Assembly: GCA_964030475.1 (NCBI GenBank)
Contig: CAXIPT010000001.1
Coordinates: forward strand, 19,908,994 to 19,972,993
Direction: 5' to 3'
Origin: Tethya wilhelma
Lineage: Eukaryota; Porifera; Demospongiae; Tethyida; Tethyidae
DNA length: 64,000 bases
The notes beneath the pieces were generated by a model. That model saw nothing but the letters and a program-made list of their open reading frames with translations, was not told where the DNA came from and did not search any database. Below are positions 11,401 to 23,145 of this stretch, in pieces; within the stretch, counting starts at the first letter, position 1, and every line of letters begins with the position of its first letter. The position numbers and the translations under genes are program-made.

Positions 11401-14281
11401 CAGTCTAATGGCTTCTTGGTCATACAGTAGTTTAAACCAGATGGTATCATGAACACCAAGCTAGGGCTATAGAGTAAGATTTTCGAGCTCCAACAACTTG
11501 TATGACCTTTTCAGCTACACCAGTACTGGGTGAGTCAGATATAGGCATTTCACCAGCAAGACGTGACATCAGGGAGCTCTTTCCTGATCGAGCAGGACCA
11601 ACCATCATTCCATGGGATAGAGTGTGTTTTAATGTTCCCTTTTCTTTCATTATCTTCTCAACAGCAGCTAAGTGTTCTTCAAGGTTTGGATCTTCAGTGT
11701 TCTGTGTACTACTTTCATCTTCACTGTCCTCTGAAATGTCCACATTCTCTTCAGTATTATTCTTCTCAGCTTTCTCTTTCTGCTCCTCCACAGTGTCTTG
11801 GTCCTCATCAGGTTGGTGTGTTTCACTGGCTGGACTTACCTCATTGCTACAGTACTTCTGACGAATTTCATTTGCTCTTTCAGTACCAAATGGTTCAACT
11901 GCTTCAGCAAATGATGACCATGTGGGACTAGGGTCAGTTGACTTTAGCCATATCTTCAGCATCTCACGCAAACAATCAACAGTGATTTGGTTTCCTTCAC
12001 TGATAGAATCCAAATCTTCTATGGATACACCTAGCAACACACCAATATTTTGCCAACTTGAGGCTAATGGCAGCAACAAACGGAAAGCATCCTTTAACTC
12101 TATCTTCTCATCTGATGGTGTGGTTTGTATACATGCTTCTTTCAACATTTCCATCATACGAACATTTGGTTCCTTGTGATATTCAAAGGCAAACTGAATA
12201 AGCGTTTTGTTGTCAATAGTTTTTCGTGTAAAATCAGCACCTTTGTGCAAAAACAGTTCCACTACATCAGGAGAGTTTGATTTCACAGCATAAAACAGAG
12301 CAGAACATTCTCTCACATCCAATATCTCTAGTTCAGCACCATGTTCTAATAGTTGTTGTACAATAGCAACATTTCCTCTCTCACTTGCTAACATGAGGGC
12401 TGTATGCTTGTTGTTATTTGTCTGGTTGACATCTTCGCCCCCCTGCAGAAGTAGCTGTTCAACACTTGTTGTGCTGCCTCCTTGGCTTGCTATCATTAGT
12501 GGAGTGTTCCCATCTTTATCCTGTAAGTCAGAAAGAGCACCATGATCTAATAGTAACTTCACAATTTTCACATGACCACTTCTAGTTGCTACAGTCAGTG
12601 CACTCTCCTTAAATTTATTGCGTAAGTCGATATCTATGTCTTCTCTTTCTAACAAAAGTTCCACACATTTTACTTGACCTCCTCGACTTGCTACTGTCAA
12701 AGCACAATCTCCAGCATTATTCTGTGTGTTCACTCGAACACCATGTTTTACAAGGAGCTCTACAAGGTCTTCAAGCCAATGTGAGACAGCTTCTATCAAT
12801 ACTGTGGTACCATTGTACACAGTGTCAATATTGGCTGCATGTTCCAGGAACAGTTTGGCAAGTTTATATATACAGCTATGGTCTGATCCATGCCTACCGT
12901 TCTCAATTGCATTTATTAGGCCAGAGCTAAATAGTTCATTTTGCAACATATCTTTAGAAGCATGACCAAGAAGTTCTTTGATAATGGAAAGGGCTAGTGG
13001 TATATTATCCTTTTTATGATAGTTGGAAGTTGCAAGGCTGTATGTCCATAGGGCTGTTGAGAAAACATCTACATCCGCAACTTTTGCTTCATGAGATAAA
13101 AGTTCCTTAACCATTCTTACATGGTAGTTGTTAACTGCATATTTTAGTGGTGTGTACCCTTCATGAACAACATTAGCATTGGCACCATTCTCCAGTAGCA
13201 GACGTACTATTTTATGAGAGCTGTCACCCTCTCTTGTGGAATATCCATAACCAGCAGCTATAAGTTTTAGCAAAATGGGTCCATCTCTTGTTATATGATT
13301 AACATTTGCACCCTTCCTGATCAATAATTCTACCATATTCACATCGTTAATGCTGGAAGCTAATGATAAAGCAGAATATCCGTAAAAACAAGTAGAGCTA
13401 TAGTTCACATTGGCACCATTGTCTATAAGAATCTGTGCCGTATCAATGTCACCATGACTGACTGCCATCATTAAAGGAGTTTGTCCGTCATCACCAACAC
13501 CATTGACATCAACTCCAATGTTGAGCAATAGTTTTAAACACTCAGCATTCTTAATCTTTATACTCCGCTCGTATTGGGATTTCAAAACGATGGTCAACAG
13601 TTTCTTGTACTTTTTGCTCTTGACATCAACACCACGCTTCATCAGGAGTTGGGCACACTCTGTATGGCCATACATACATGCATAGGTCAAAGGTGAATAG
13701 TTTGGCCATTTAAGTTTAGGATCAGACTCTATTGAAGCAATGTCAGCACCATGATCTAAAAAAAGCTCAAGCATTCTAGTTCGACCACAGGCAGCAGCTT
13801 GATTCAGACAATCTTGTTGAATGCTGGCACCCTTTTCTAGTAGGAACACAGCTGCTTCATATTGGTCGTTGGTAGTAGCTTGATACAAGGCGCTCCTAGT
13901 AGATAAGTGTCTGTCCCCCACATAGTCAACATGGGCTCCATTTTCAATCAAAACTTTCATGACTTCAACATACCCTTTGGCAGCAGCAGCAGACAATGGA
14001 GTGGTGTATGGATGGTGATCTGATTGTACTATATTCACCTCGACATCTTCTCTCTGTACGAGGAGCTCCACCACTTCCAGTCTACCTGTCTCACAGGCAG
14101 CAATAAGAGGGGGCGTGGGATTGGGCCCGCGACCAAAGTCTCTGTTGTCGGGACTCTTGTAATTCAGGTCAAATCCCTCTGGTATCTGAGATAAAACAGG
14201 TTCAATGTTTCCCAAACGTGCGGCTTTAGTAAGTTCAGTTCGATAGAAGTCAATGCTCTGGAAATCTACTCTCTTCGCCAT
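8464..14281 (-). CDS. gene B: ANK - death domain - ROC/COR GTPase - nucleoside phosphorylase-like protein (frameshifted)
   Basis: The start at 14281 (MAKRVDFQ) follows a family leader. Domains in order: head and ANK repeats (about 1-715), death domain (about 727-810, PTWSSFAEAVEPF), an acidic Glu/Asp linker (about 815-880), then a P-loop GPARSGKSS (about 893). After a frame break at 11461-11464 the protein continues with switch motif DTGGQ (about 11070-11085), G4 motif GTHKD (about 10790-10803), a COR-like region, a Cys/His cluster (CKNSEC...HPATC...LLCK), and a PNP_UDP-type phosphorylase domain (GVGYG, KFGDVMVSDH, GGEMEG, VIKGVADYGD) to the stop. The break is a 4-bp CTAG insertion relative to gene E. 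Without it the two frames join into one protein of about 1,930 residues. No intron is needed where gene E has one. Likely a GTP-switched multidomain receptor; substrate of the phosphorylase is unknown. Confidence 0.8.
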
Positions 14282-16190
14282 GTTGATCTTTGAAACCACC
14301 CAGCTTCTTCACAGCAGGGGGTAGTCTGGAGTATAAATTAGGTTGGGCACCATGGTCTAATAGGAGCTTTGCTATTTCACTGTAACCACATCTAGTTGCT
14401 ACCATCAGTGCACTCTCTTCAGAGCTATTGCATAAGTTCAAGTCTACGTCTTCATTTCCCAGCAGGAGTTCCACACATTTGGTTTGGCCTCTCTCACTTG
14501 CTACTGTTAGTGCTGAATTTCCATTACTATTCTTCAAGTTTACTTGAGCACCATGATCTAATAATTGTTTTACTAAGTCTTGAAGACCATATGAGACAGC
14601 TTCTATCAATGCAGTGGTACCATGGTACACAGTATCAACATTGAATTTGTATCGCAAAAGTAATTTGGCAAGTTCATAGTGGCTACTGCTGTAGAATGAT
14701 TCAATAACACCCCTTCGGACTACTCTTGATCTACTGTTAGTAGTACTCTTACCTGATCCATAGCAACTTTCCACAACTGATCTTGCAAGAAATGAACTAA
14801 CTTTTTCATCTTGAATCACATCTTCACAAGCATTTTTGAGAAGAAGCTCAAGAATGGGTAAGAAAGAGCTGTCGTTGGATGTTAACTTTAACACTTCTGT
14901 CAGAACAATTATATCAACTATTCCTCCATATTTTAACATTTCCTTTACTATCTTCTCATTACGACTCTGAACAGCACACATCAGTGGGGTACTGGGCTTT
15001 CCTTGAACATTGGACATTAAATTGACGTTAGCTTTATTCTTGAGGAGGAGCACCATGGTGTCATAGCTACGGTCGGCAATCACGGATGGGTAATGACGTC
15101 CATACATACAAATGATTCTTGACAAAATTGGTCCATTCTTTGTAACATGGTCGACGTTTGCACCATTCTTGATCAATAATTCAGGCATCATCCCTGGGTC
15201 ATATCTATCACAAGCAACAGACAGGGCGGTATCTCCATAATGAGATGATATATTCACATCTGCTTTATACTTCAACAGCAGCTGAGCAGTCTCAATGTCA
15301 GCAACTTTGAGTCTATTGGTCACCATTAGAGCTGTTTCTCCATCACGATCTGTATCATTGACATGGGCTCCTCGTTCAAGTAACATTTCTACAAACTCTC
15401 TGTCCATGTTCTGTGCCCTAGCCACATTAGCCAACAGTCCCTTGTGTCGCTCTTTATCAGTGACATCAACACCACGTTCTATCAGAAGCCGAGCACATTC
15501 CCAAGATTCACGTTCACACACTTTTACCAATAAGGACTTTCCACTTTCCGGATCAGTTGAATTGATATCAGCACCATGGTCCAACAACAGCTTAAACAGT
15601 TTCATTTTTTCACTGCTAGTACCACGGCTAGGAACAATACCTACATAGACATTAATTTCACTAGGAACAACTGTCATTAGAAGAGAATAACTGTGGTGAA
15701 GACTGGCTCCATTTTTCAGTAGCAGTTCTGCTGCTTCATATTGGTTGTACAAGAGAGCTTGATACAAGGCACTCTTGTTCCATTGATAGTCTTCATGTGC
15801 ACCCTCTCCCACATAGTCAACATGTGCACCATTTTGTATCAAAACCTTCATGACTTCAACATGCCCTTTGGCAGCAGCAGCAGACAATGGAGTGGTGTGA
15901 GAATGTATCTCTGTGGCTATATTCACCTGGACATCTTCTCTCTGTACGAGGAGCTTCACCACTTCCAGTTGACCTCTCTCACAGGCAGCGATAAGAGGGG
16001 GCATGATGGGTGAGAGGAGAACCCTTAAATGTCTACAAAGGTCAGGGTAGCTGGGACTCTTGTAGTTCAGGTCAAATCCCTCTGGCATCTGAGATAAAAT
16101 GGAAGACAAAGCGTCAACATTTCCACTACTTGCAGCCTCAGTGAGCTGAATTCGATAGGAGTAGATCTTTCGGTAATCTACACTAGCCAT
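14250..16190 (-). pseudogene. gene C: 3'-truncated ankyrin-repeat gene
   Basis: The start at 16190 (MASVDYRK) is the family start. The ANK array is of the second subfamily, with the diagnostic LLLDHGADINSTDPESGKS segment, and is intact for about 620 residues. It then stops being homologous to its relatives at about 14317-14318: from there to 14282 the DNA is the 5' leader of gene B, so the last 20 or so residues are leader sequence read as protein and the end overlaps the gene B start. No death domain or protease follows. Relatives D, G and H would place a subtilase next. This is a recombination or misassembly junction, so the gene has lost its effector end. Confidence 0.7.
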
Positions 16191-16481
16191 AATGATTTTT
16201 TGACTTCCAAACTTCTTCATATGCTGAGGGGAAATCCAGAGGTAAATCATGTGATAGACTGGGACTGGTCACGTCGGTCATCAGGCAAACTTTGAAAATT
16301 TAGCATTTTATCATTATGACGATCTTTGCCAAACAAACAATCAGTTCAACAACCAAAATAAAAACCATAAAAGAACACAGAAATACATCCATACTGTTAC
16401 ACAAAAAACACACACAAATTAACAAAAAAAAAGGAAAAAAAGAATTTAGGAGACAGCTTTGCATTTCATATAAATATCTGA

Positions 16482-19400
16482 TCAGGGTTGTGAAGCAAGC
16501 TTCACTTCCAAAAGTCTAAGTTTTTCCTCCAATTGATCACGTTCAAATCTGATGATTTCTTTCTCTAAATAGTCCACTACATTAAGCATAACAGAGTCAC
16601 CTCCCTTTCTGTGTTCTTTGAGAAACCGTGTCAAGAAAGTAAACTCTCTAAATTTCTTCCTCTCTGTTTCATTTTTCACATATTTCTCTGAGAATTGAAG
16701 TAGGAGAGCTATCAGGCCAGCGATGGCTGGAGCAGCACAAGAAGTACCTGTACTACAGACTGAGCTTTCACTACCAGTTGCATCAGGGTGGATCACAGCC
16801 TCTCCTGGTGCAAAACAGTTGATGTCCTCTGGAGGATTCATGTCCATCTTGTAGCCTGTTTGGTTATGAGCTCCAACACAGATAACTTCTGGTTCACTGG
16901 CTGGAAATTGAATGCCTCCTTCCAACTTTCCATAGTTGCCAGCAGCAGCAACCATGACAACTCCTAGCTCCCTGAGATGTTTTATGAGGCAGGCCATTTC
17001 CTGTTGGTTGCTATCATCAGGAGTGTACTTCAAACCAAAGGACATTGAAATGATATCAGGTGCATATACATTGTCTTCCTTCTTCATTTTGATGAGATCT
17101 TTCAAGGCATTGATGATCGATTTTTCATGATACGTAGCTCCAACTGAACAAATCCATAGAGTTGATTTAGGGGCTACCCCTCCACTCTTGACATCACCAA
17201 ATGGCTCTCCTCCAGCAACAAAAGCAGCCATTGTTCCGTGACTAGCATTCCTAGCATTCCTTTCTGGTGCACCCCATTCACCAGTGGTCTCTCCTTCCTT
17301 TTCAAGGTATCTACGTCCTCGTAATCGTCCTTCGACAGAGGCTTTTGCGAATCCTTTATGTCCGTGGTTGACTCCATTGTCTATTATAGCAATTACGATG
17401 CCTTCTCCATTCAGTTTGTCGTGGATTTTGTTCAGTTCCCAAATTGCAGGAGCAGAAGTATCGATTCCTGACATTGTAAGAGGAGTGGCCACTCTTTGGA
17501 AATCACTAACAACTGATGTTTGTTTCTCATCTGATGGTGTGGTTGGTTTACATGCTTCTTTCAACATCTCAATCATACGGACATTTGGTTCCTTGTGACA
17601 TTCAAAGGCAAATTGAACAAGTGTTTTGTTGTCGATAGTTTTTCGTGTAAAATCAGCACCTTTGTGCAAAAACAGTTCCACTACATCAGGAGAGTTTGAT
17701 TTCACAGCATAAAACAGAGCAGAACATCCTCTCACATCCAATATCTCTAGCTCAGCACCATGTTCTAATAGTTGTTGTACAATAGCAACATTTCCTCTCT
17801 CACTTGCTAGCATGAGGGCTGTATGTAGCTTCTTGTTTTGATGGTTGACAGCCTCAGAGTCTATTTTTAGCAGCAGCTGTTCAACTATATGTGTGTCACC
17901 ACTTTGGCTTGCTATAATGAGAGGGGTGTCCCCACCACTATCCTGTAAATTAGGTTGGGCACCATAGTCAAATAGGCGCTTTGTTATCTCACAGTGACCA
18001 CATCTGATCGCTATCATCAGTGCACTCTCTTCAGAGCTATTGTGCAATTTTTTGTTGTTTTTTAAATTTATTTGCGCACCATGATCTAGTAATAGTTTCG
18101 TAAAATCTTCAAGACCATTTGAGACGGCCTCTATCAATGCTGTGGTACCATTGTACACAGTATCAACATTGACTTTGTATTGCAAAAATAGTTCGGCAAG
18201 TTCATAGTTACTACTATTATCTGATCCAGAGCGACTTTCCTGGACTGCTTTTACAAGAAATGAACTAATGTTTTCATCTTGAATCACATCTTCAGAAGCA
18301 TGATTGAGAAGTAGCTCAAGAATAGGTAAGAATTCAATAGAGGTTTTTTTGGATCTCAATTTAAACACTTCCGACAGAACAAGTGTATCAACTAATCCTC
18401 CATATTTTAGCAGTTCCTTTACTATCTTCTCACTACCACTTCGAACAGCACATATCAGTGGGGTACGAGGCGTTCCTACATCATCATCAATTAAATTGAC
18501 GTCAGCTTTATTCTTGAGGAGGAGCACCATGGTGTCATAGCAACGGTCGGCAGTCTCAGACTGGTCATTCTGGGTCAATAATTCGGCCATTGCTGTGCTA
18601 TATGGGCCATATCTACCACAAGCATGAGAGAGGGTAGAATGTCCAAGGAATCCAAAGTCAGTAAATATATTCACGTCAGCTTTATACTTCACTGGCCACG
18701 GAGGTGCATCACACCTGGTATACTGAAGAATGAGTCTCGTTAAAATGGGTCCATAAGAATATGTAATGTGGTTGACATCTGCACCATTCTTGATCAATAA
18801 TTCGGCCATCTCTGTGTCATATCTATCACAAGCAAGAGACAGGGCAGTATCTCGAAGGTATTCAGTAGATATATTCACGTCAGCATTGTACTTCAACAGC
18901 AGCTGAGCAGTATTAATGTCACCACGCTTGCTAGCCAGCATTAGAGCTGTTTCTTCACAACCATCTGTATCGTTGACATCTACTCCTCGTTCAAGCAACA
19001 TTGTTACAAGCTCTTCATCTACATCGATCGTTCCTACTAGCCGACTAGTCGCTACAATCAACAGACCCTTGTATCGCTCTCTATCAGTGACATCAACACC
19101 ACGTTTGATCAGAAGCCGAGCATATTCCCATGCCTCACGTTCACATACCTCTACCAATAGTGATTTTCCACTTTGAGGATCAGTTGAATTGATATCGGCA
19201 CCATGGTCCAACAACAGCTTGAACACTTTGAACATTTCTTTCCCACAAGGGCTAGCAAGACTAGGGCTAGTATTGATATTGGGAAGAGTGGATATCAGAA
19301 GAGAATAATGGTTTCGAAGACTGGCCCCACTTTCCAGTAGCAGTTTTGCTGCCTCATATTGATTGTTACTGGTAGCTTCATACAAGGCACTCATAACAGA

Positions 19401-19736
19401 AAAGTAACTGTCCTCATCTCCCACATAGTCAACAAGGGCACCCTTTTCAATCAAAACCTTCATGACTTCAACATACCCATTGGCAGCAGCAGCAGACAGT
19501 GGAGTACAGGGATGGTCTAAAGAAGACACTATATTCACGTTGACATTTTCTCTCTGTATTAGGAGCTTCACCACTTCCAGTTGACCTCTCTCACAGGCAG
19601 CAATAAGAGGGGGCTTGGACCAGTCATTGGTGTAGTTCAGGTCAAATCCCTCAGGTAGCTGAGATAGAATGGAAGAGACAAGCTCTATGTTTCCAGTACG
19701 TGCAGCTTGAGTTAGCCTGGCTCGGTAGTTTTCCAT
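16482..19736 (-). CDS. gene D: ankyrin-repeat protein with C-terminal S8 subtilisin-like protease
   Basis: One uninterrupted 1,084-codon frame; the start at 19736 (MENYRARL) fits the family head. Residues 1-745 are ANK repeats. Residues about 770-1035 are a peptidase S8 domain with all catalytic features: Asp near 784 (AIIDNG), His near 832 (SHGTMAAFVAG), oxyanion Asn near 933 (AAAGNYG) and Ser near 998 (GTSCAAPAIAG). The spacing matches subtilisins apart from a longer Asp-His segment. No signal peptide or propeptide is visible, so a cytosolic protease tethered to a recognition array is likely. The last 40 residues are a charged coiled-coil (LEEKLRLLEVKL). About residue 365-400 one repeat is shortened and irregular. 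It is the clearest intact ANK-subtilase in the window. Confidence 0.9.
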   Translation of the reverse strand: MENYRARLTQAARTGNIELVSSILSQLPEGFDLNYTNDWSKPPLIAACERGQLEVVKLLIQRENVNVNIVSSLDHPCTPLSAAAANGYVEVMKVLIEKGALVDYVGDEDSYFSVMSALYEATSNNQYEAAKLLLESGASLRNHYSLLISTLPNINTSPSLASPCGKEMFKVFKLLLDHGADINSTDPQSGKSLLVEVCEREAWEYARLLIKRGVDVTDRERYKGLLIVATSRLVGTIDVDEELVTMLLERGVDVNDTDGCEETALMLASKRGDINTAQLLLKYNADVNISTEYLRDTALSLACDRYDTEMAELLIKNGADVNHITYSYGPILTRLILQYTRCDAPPWPVKYKADVNIFTDFGFLGHSTLSHACGRYGPYSTAMAELLTQNDQSETADRCYDTMVLLLKNKADVNLIDDDVGTPRTPLICAVRSGSEKIVKELLKYGGLVDTLVLSEVFKLRSKKTSIEFLPILELLLNHASEDVIQDENISSFLVKAVQESRSGSDNSSNYELAELFLQYKVNVDTVYNGTTALIEAVSNGLEDFTKLLLDHGAQINLKNNKKLHNSSEESALMIAIRCGHCEITKRLFDYGAQPNLQDSGGDTPLIIASQSGDTHIVEQLLLKIDSEAVNHQNKKLHTALMLASERGNVAIVQQLLEHGAELEILDVRGCSALFYAVKSNSPDVVELFLHKGADFTRKTIDNKTLVQFAFECHKEPNVRMIEMLKEACKPTTPSDEKQTSVVSDFQRVATPLTMSGIDTSAPAIWELNKIHDKLNGEGIVIAIIDNGVNHGHKGFAKASVEGRLRGRRYLEKEGETTGEWGAPERNARNASHGTMAAFVAGGEPFGDVKSGGVAPKSTLWICSVGATYHEKSIINALKDLIKMKKEDNVYAPDIISMSFGLKYTPDDSNQQEMACLIKHLRELGVVMVAAAGNYGKLEGGIQFPASEPEVICVGAHNQTGYKMDMNPPEDINCFAPGEAVIHPDATGSESSVCSTGTSCAAPAIAGLIALLLQFSEKYVKNETERKKFREFTFLTRFLKEHRKGGDSVMLNVVDYLEKEIIRFERDQLEEKLRLLEVKLASQP

Positions 19737-19903
19737 ATTTTTTTGGAACCAGCACATGAACTTTGATCCACTAATTTTCCGTAAACTTCAGTAATCACAG
19801 GAAACGGGCATGATAATCAACCTCACCCACAAATTACAACAGCAATAAATTACCACAACTAGAGAAATTAATTAACATTAATTAGTCTATTCTTGGACAT
19901 GAG

Positions 19904-22555
19904 TTATCCAGGTGAGTGCATAAGGTTCTTTCGAATTTCTTCTGCTATCTTTGGACTGAAATACTCAACAGCTTCAGCTAAAGATGACCATGTGGGAGGA
20001 GGTTGAACATTACTTAGCCATTTCTTTAACATTTCTCGAAGACAGTCACCAACTTGTGGATTGTTTGCCTTGATGGTATCCAGAGATCCATCAGGTAGGT
20101 CCAAAAAGACACCAATATTGTGCCAGTCACTAGCTAATGGTAGTAAAAGTTTCAGAGCAACTTTAAGTGTGGGCTTTCTCTCAGTTTCTATATTTGACGA
20201 CAACTTCTCTTCAAAATATTGAATAATTTTAGCTACTGGTTCTTTGTGGAATTCACGGCATTCACGATCATACAGGTACTGAAGAATTGTCTTCTCATCA
20301 ATGGTGTTTCTTTGATAGTCAGCACCTCTGGCTACAAGAAGTTCTACTGCAGCAAGAGAATTTGATTTTGCAGCATAAAACAATGCGGAGCATTTTCTTG
20401 TATCGGTTATCTCGAGCTTAGCACCATGTTTTAGCAGATGTTCCATAACATGCGTATTTCCCCTCTCACTTGCTAGCATGAGGGCTGTATGTTCCTTTGT
20501 ATTTTTCAGGTTTACATAAGATTCAAGATCTGTAACATGATTTTCAGCTAGGAGGAGTTCAACACATTTTGTGACGTTAACACTGGATTGGTTTGCTATC
20601 GACATCATCAGGGCTGTGTTTCCATCACTATCTACTACATAGGGATCACTACCATGGTTTAGTAGGAGTTCTGCCATCTCACTGTGACCACAACCAGCTG
20701 CTATCATCAAAGGGGTTTGCCCTTTGTTATTCTGGATATTTGGATCAGCATCACAGCTTAACAGTAGCTGGGCAATCTCAATTATACCACTTTCAGCTGC
20801 TATCATTAGTGCAGTGTCCTCAGATTTATTGCATAAGTCTACGTCAATGTCTTTTCTTTGTAACAGAAGTTCCACACATTTTATTTGACCTCCTCGACTT
20901 GCCACTATCAAAGCACAATCTCCAACATTATTCTGTGTGTTCACTTGAACACCATGTTTTACAAGGAGCTCTACAAGGTCATCAAGTCCACGTGAAATGG
21001 CTTCTATCAATGCAGTAGTACCATTGTACACAGTATCAACATTAGCTTCATGTTCCAGGAATAGTTTGGCAAGTGTATAACAGCTGCTATGGTTGACTCT
21101 ATAGCTACTGTGCTTAATTGTGTTCACTAGGTCTGAGCTAAATATTTCATTTTGAAGTACATCTTTAGAAGCATGACCAAGAAGATCTTCAATAATAGAA
21201 AGGGCTAGTGGTATTTTATCCTTTTTGGAAGTTGCTATGCTGTATGTCCGTAAAGCTCTTGATAGAACATCTACATCAACGTTTGCTCCATGAGATAAGA
21301 GTTCCTTTACTGTTCTTACATGGTAGTTGTTAATTGCACATTTTAGTGGTGTGTTCCCTTTATGAATAACATTAGCATTGGCACCATTCTCCAGTAGCAG
21401 ACGTACTACTTCACAAGACCTGTCTTCATTGCTCGCATCATATCTAACACCAATAACATGTACTAAAATCCGTCCATCACGTGTTGTGTGGCTAACATTT
21501 GCACCACTCTTGATCAAGAATTCTACCAGCTTTGCATCACATCTCTCACAAGCTAATGACAAAGCAGTTTCTTTAGATTTGTTTGAACTTTTAGAGATGT
21601 AGTTCACATCAGCACCATAGTTCAGCAGCATCTGTGCTGTATCAATGTCACCATGACTGACTGCAATCATTAGAGGTGTTTGTCTGCCATTACCCACACC
21701 ATCGACATCAACTCCATTGTCAAGCAAAAGTTTAGAACACTCTACATTGATCTTACCAGAACTATAATCAGATTTATATTCAGACTTTAAAACAATAGTC
21801 AACAGTCTCCGGTATTTTTCATCTTTGATGTCAACACCACACTGAATCAGGAATCTAACACATTCTGTATGTCCCCCTTTACATGCCAGGCCTAGAGGAG
21901 ATTTTTCATTCCATCTAATATGATCATCTTCAGGAGCAGACTCAGCTGAAACAATGTCAGCGCCATGATCTACAAATAACTCAAGTAGTCTAGTTCGACC
22001 ACGGGCAGCAGCTGCTTTTAGATGATTTTGTGGTATGCTGGCACCCATTTCCAATAGTAACACAGCTGCTTCATATTGGTTCTTGTCAATAGCTTGGTAC
22101 AAGGCACTACTATGAAACTGAAGCCAATGGTCACAGTATCCATTCTCATAGTATATTTCCATACTATCAACAAGTGCACCATTTTGTTTCAAAACCTTCA
22201 TGACTTCAACATACCCTTTGGCGGCAGCAGCAGACAATGGAGTAAGCTTAATACCCGTTGAACTGGCCGTCGTGTGTAGCATATTCACCTTGACATCTTC
22301 TCTCTGTACAAGGAGCTTCACCACTTCCAGTTGACCTCTCTCACAGGCAGCAATAAGAGGGGGCGTGGGGTGGGGGGCGCGCAGACCAACATATTCGAAA
22401 TCTCTGTTGTCGGGGCTCTTGTAGTTCAGGTCAAATCCCTCTGGTATCAGAGACAAAATGGAAGAAAGACGTTCAGTATCCCCAATACTTGCAGCTCTGG
22501 TAAGCTCAGTTCGATAGGAGTAGATCTTTTGGAGATCTACACTTGCACTCGCCAT
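19904..22555 (-). CDS. gene F: ankyrin-repeat protein with C-terminal death domain
   Basis: A complete 883-codon frame. The start at 22555 gives MASASVDLQKIYSYRTEL, the family head. ANK repeats of the first subfamily fill residues 1-750. The death domain follows at about 785-870 (LLLPLASDWHNIGVFLDL, DCLREMLKKWL, PPTWSSLAEAVEYF), with a short tail ending in SPG. This is the intact counterpart of gene A and shows where A is frameshifted. It lacks any protease, GTPase or phosphorylase, so it may be an adaptor or decoy version of gene B. The upstream flank 22556-22906 carries a GC-box-like agccccgcc on the + strand and the 3' flank of gene G. Confidence 0.9.
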   Translation of the reverse strand: MASASVDLQKIYSYRTELTRAASIGDTERLSSILSLIPEGFDLNYKSPDNRDFEYVGLRAPHPTPPLIAACERGQLEVVKLLVQREDVKVNMLHTTASSTGIKLTPLSAAAAKGYVEVMKVLKQNGALVDSMEIYYENGYCDHWLQFHSSALYQAIDKNQYEAAVLLLEMGASIPQNHLKAAAARGRTRLLELFVDHGADIVSAESAPEDDHIRWNEKSPLGLACKGGHTECVRFLIQCGVDIKDEKYRRLLTIVLKSEYKSDYSSGKINVECSKLLLDNGVDVDGVGNGRQTPLMIAVSHGDIDTAQMLLNYGADVNYISKSSNKSKETALSLACERCDAKLVEFLIKSGANVSHTTRDGRILVHVIGVRYDASNEDRSCEVVRLLLENGANANVIHKGNTPLKCAINNYHVRTVKELLSHGANVDVDVLSRALRTYSIATSKKDKIPLALSIIEDLLGHASKDVLQNEIFSSDLVNTIKHSSYRVNHSSCYTLAKLFLEHEANVDTVYNGTTALIEAISRGLDDLVELLVKHGVQVNTQNNVGDCALIVASRGGQIKCVELLLQRKDIDVDLCNKSEDTALMIAAESGIIEIAQLLLSCDADPNIQNNKGQTPLMIAAGCGHSEMAELLLNHGSDPYVVDSDGNTALMMSIANQSSVNVTKCVELLLAENHVTDLESYVNLKNTKEHTALMLASERGNTHVMEHLLKHGAKLEITDTRKCSALFYAAKSNSLAAVELLVARGADYQRNTIDEKTILQYLYDRECREFHKEPVAKIIQYFEEKLSSNIETERKPTLKVALKLLLPLASDWHNIGVFLDLPDGSLDTIKANNPQVGDCLREMLKKWLSNVQPPPTWSSLAEAVEYFSPKIAEEIRKNLMHSPG

Positions 22556-22906
22556 GATCGATCAGTGCCGCCAAATTTCTTCATAGGGGGTGAATCATGT
22601 GCAATGAGCCCCGCCTACTGCATGTATGATGTGATTTATTATTGTGGGACGCAATAACTATAATGAGCTTGATTAACATTTCTCACATTCCACAAGGGGT
22701 GCATGGATTTCGCACAAGATGTCATAATGTCATATAATGCAACAATAACTAATGTAGTTAGTGTAGATACAGTAGAGGACAATAAAAAAATTGATGTTTC
22801 TGTAATCATAGTACTGAATTCGAAAATAAACGGGTTTCTATATTCTTCTATCACAAACAAAAAACCTACTAGATAAGTTACTCTATCCACAACAGTAGCT
22901 AACTAG

Positions 22907-23088
22907 TCAAAACTGCGTAAAACAGTATACTAAAATAATACCGATAATCCCGATAATCAAGGCAGCAGCTACAGACATAAGCTGATCACTATTGCAAATA
23001 GACCTACCACCTTTTGAGTTCTTCTCATCCTGCAATAAAAATAGCACTTTTGTAATCAGTCTGCACATGTGAGGTAATGCCGAACCGT

Positions 23089-23145
<57 letters not shown>

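Noticed and set aside
17174..17377. Antisense and other-frame open frames over the S8 and ANK genes (several of 60-140 codons)
   Set aside because: They recur in every paralog as shadows of the conserved coding sequence and have no independent features.
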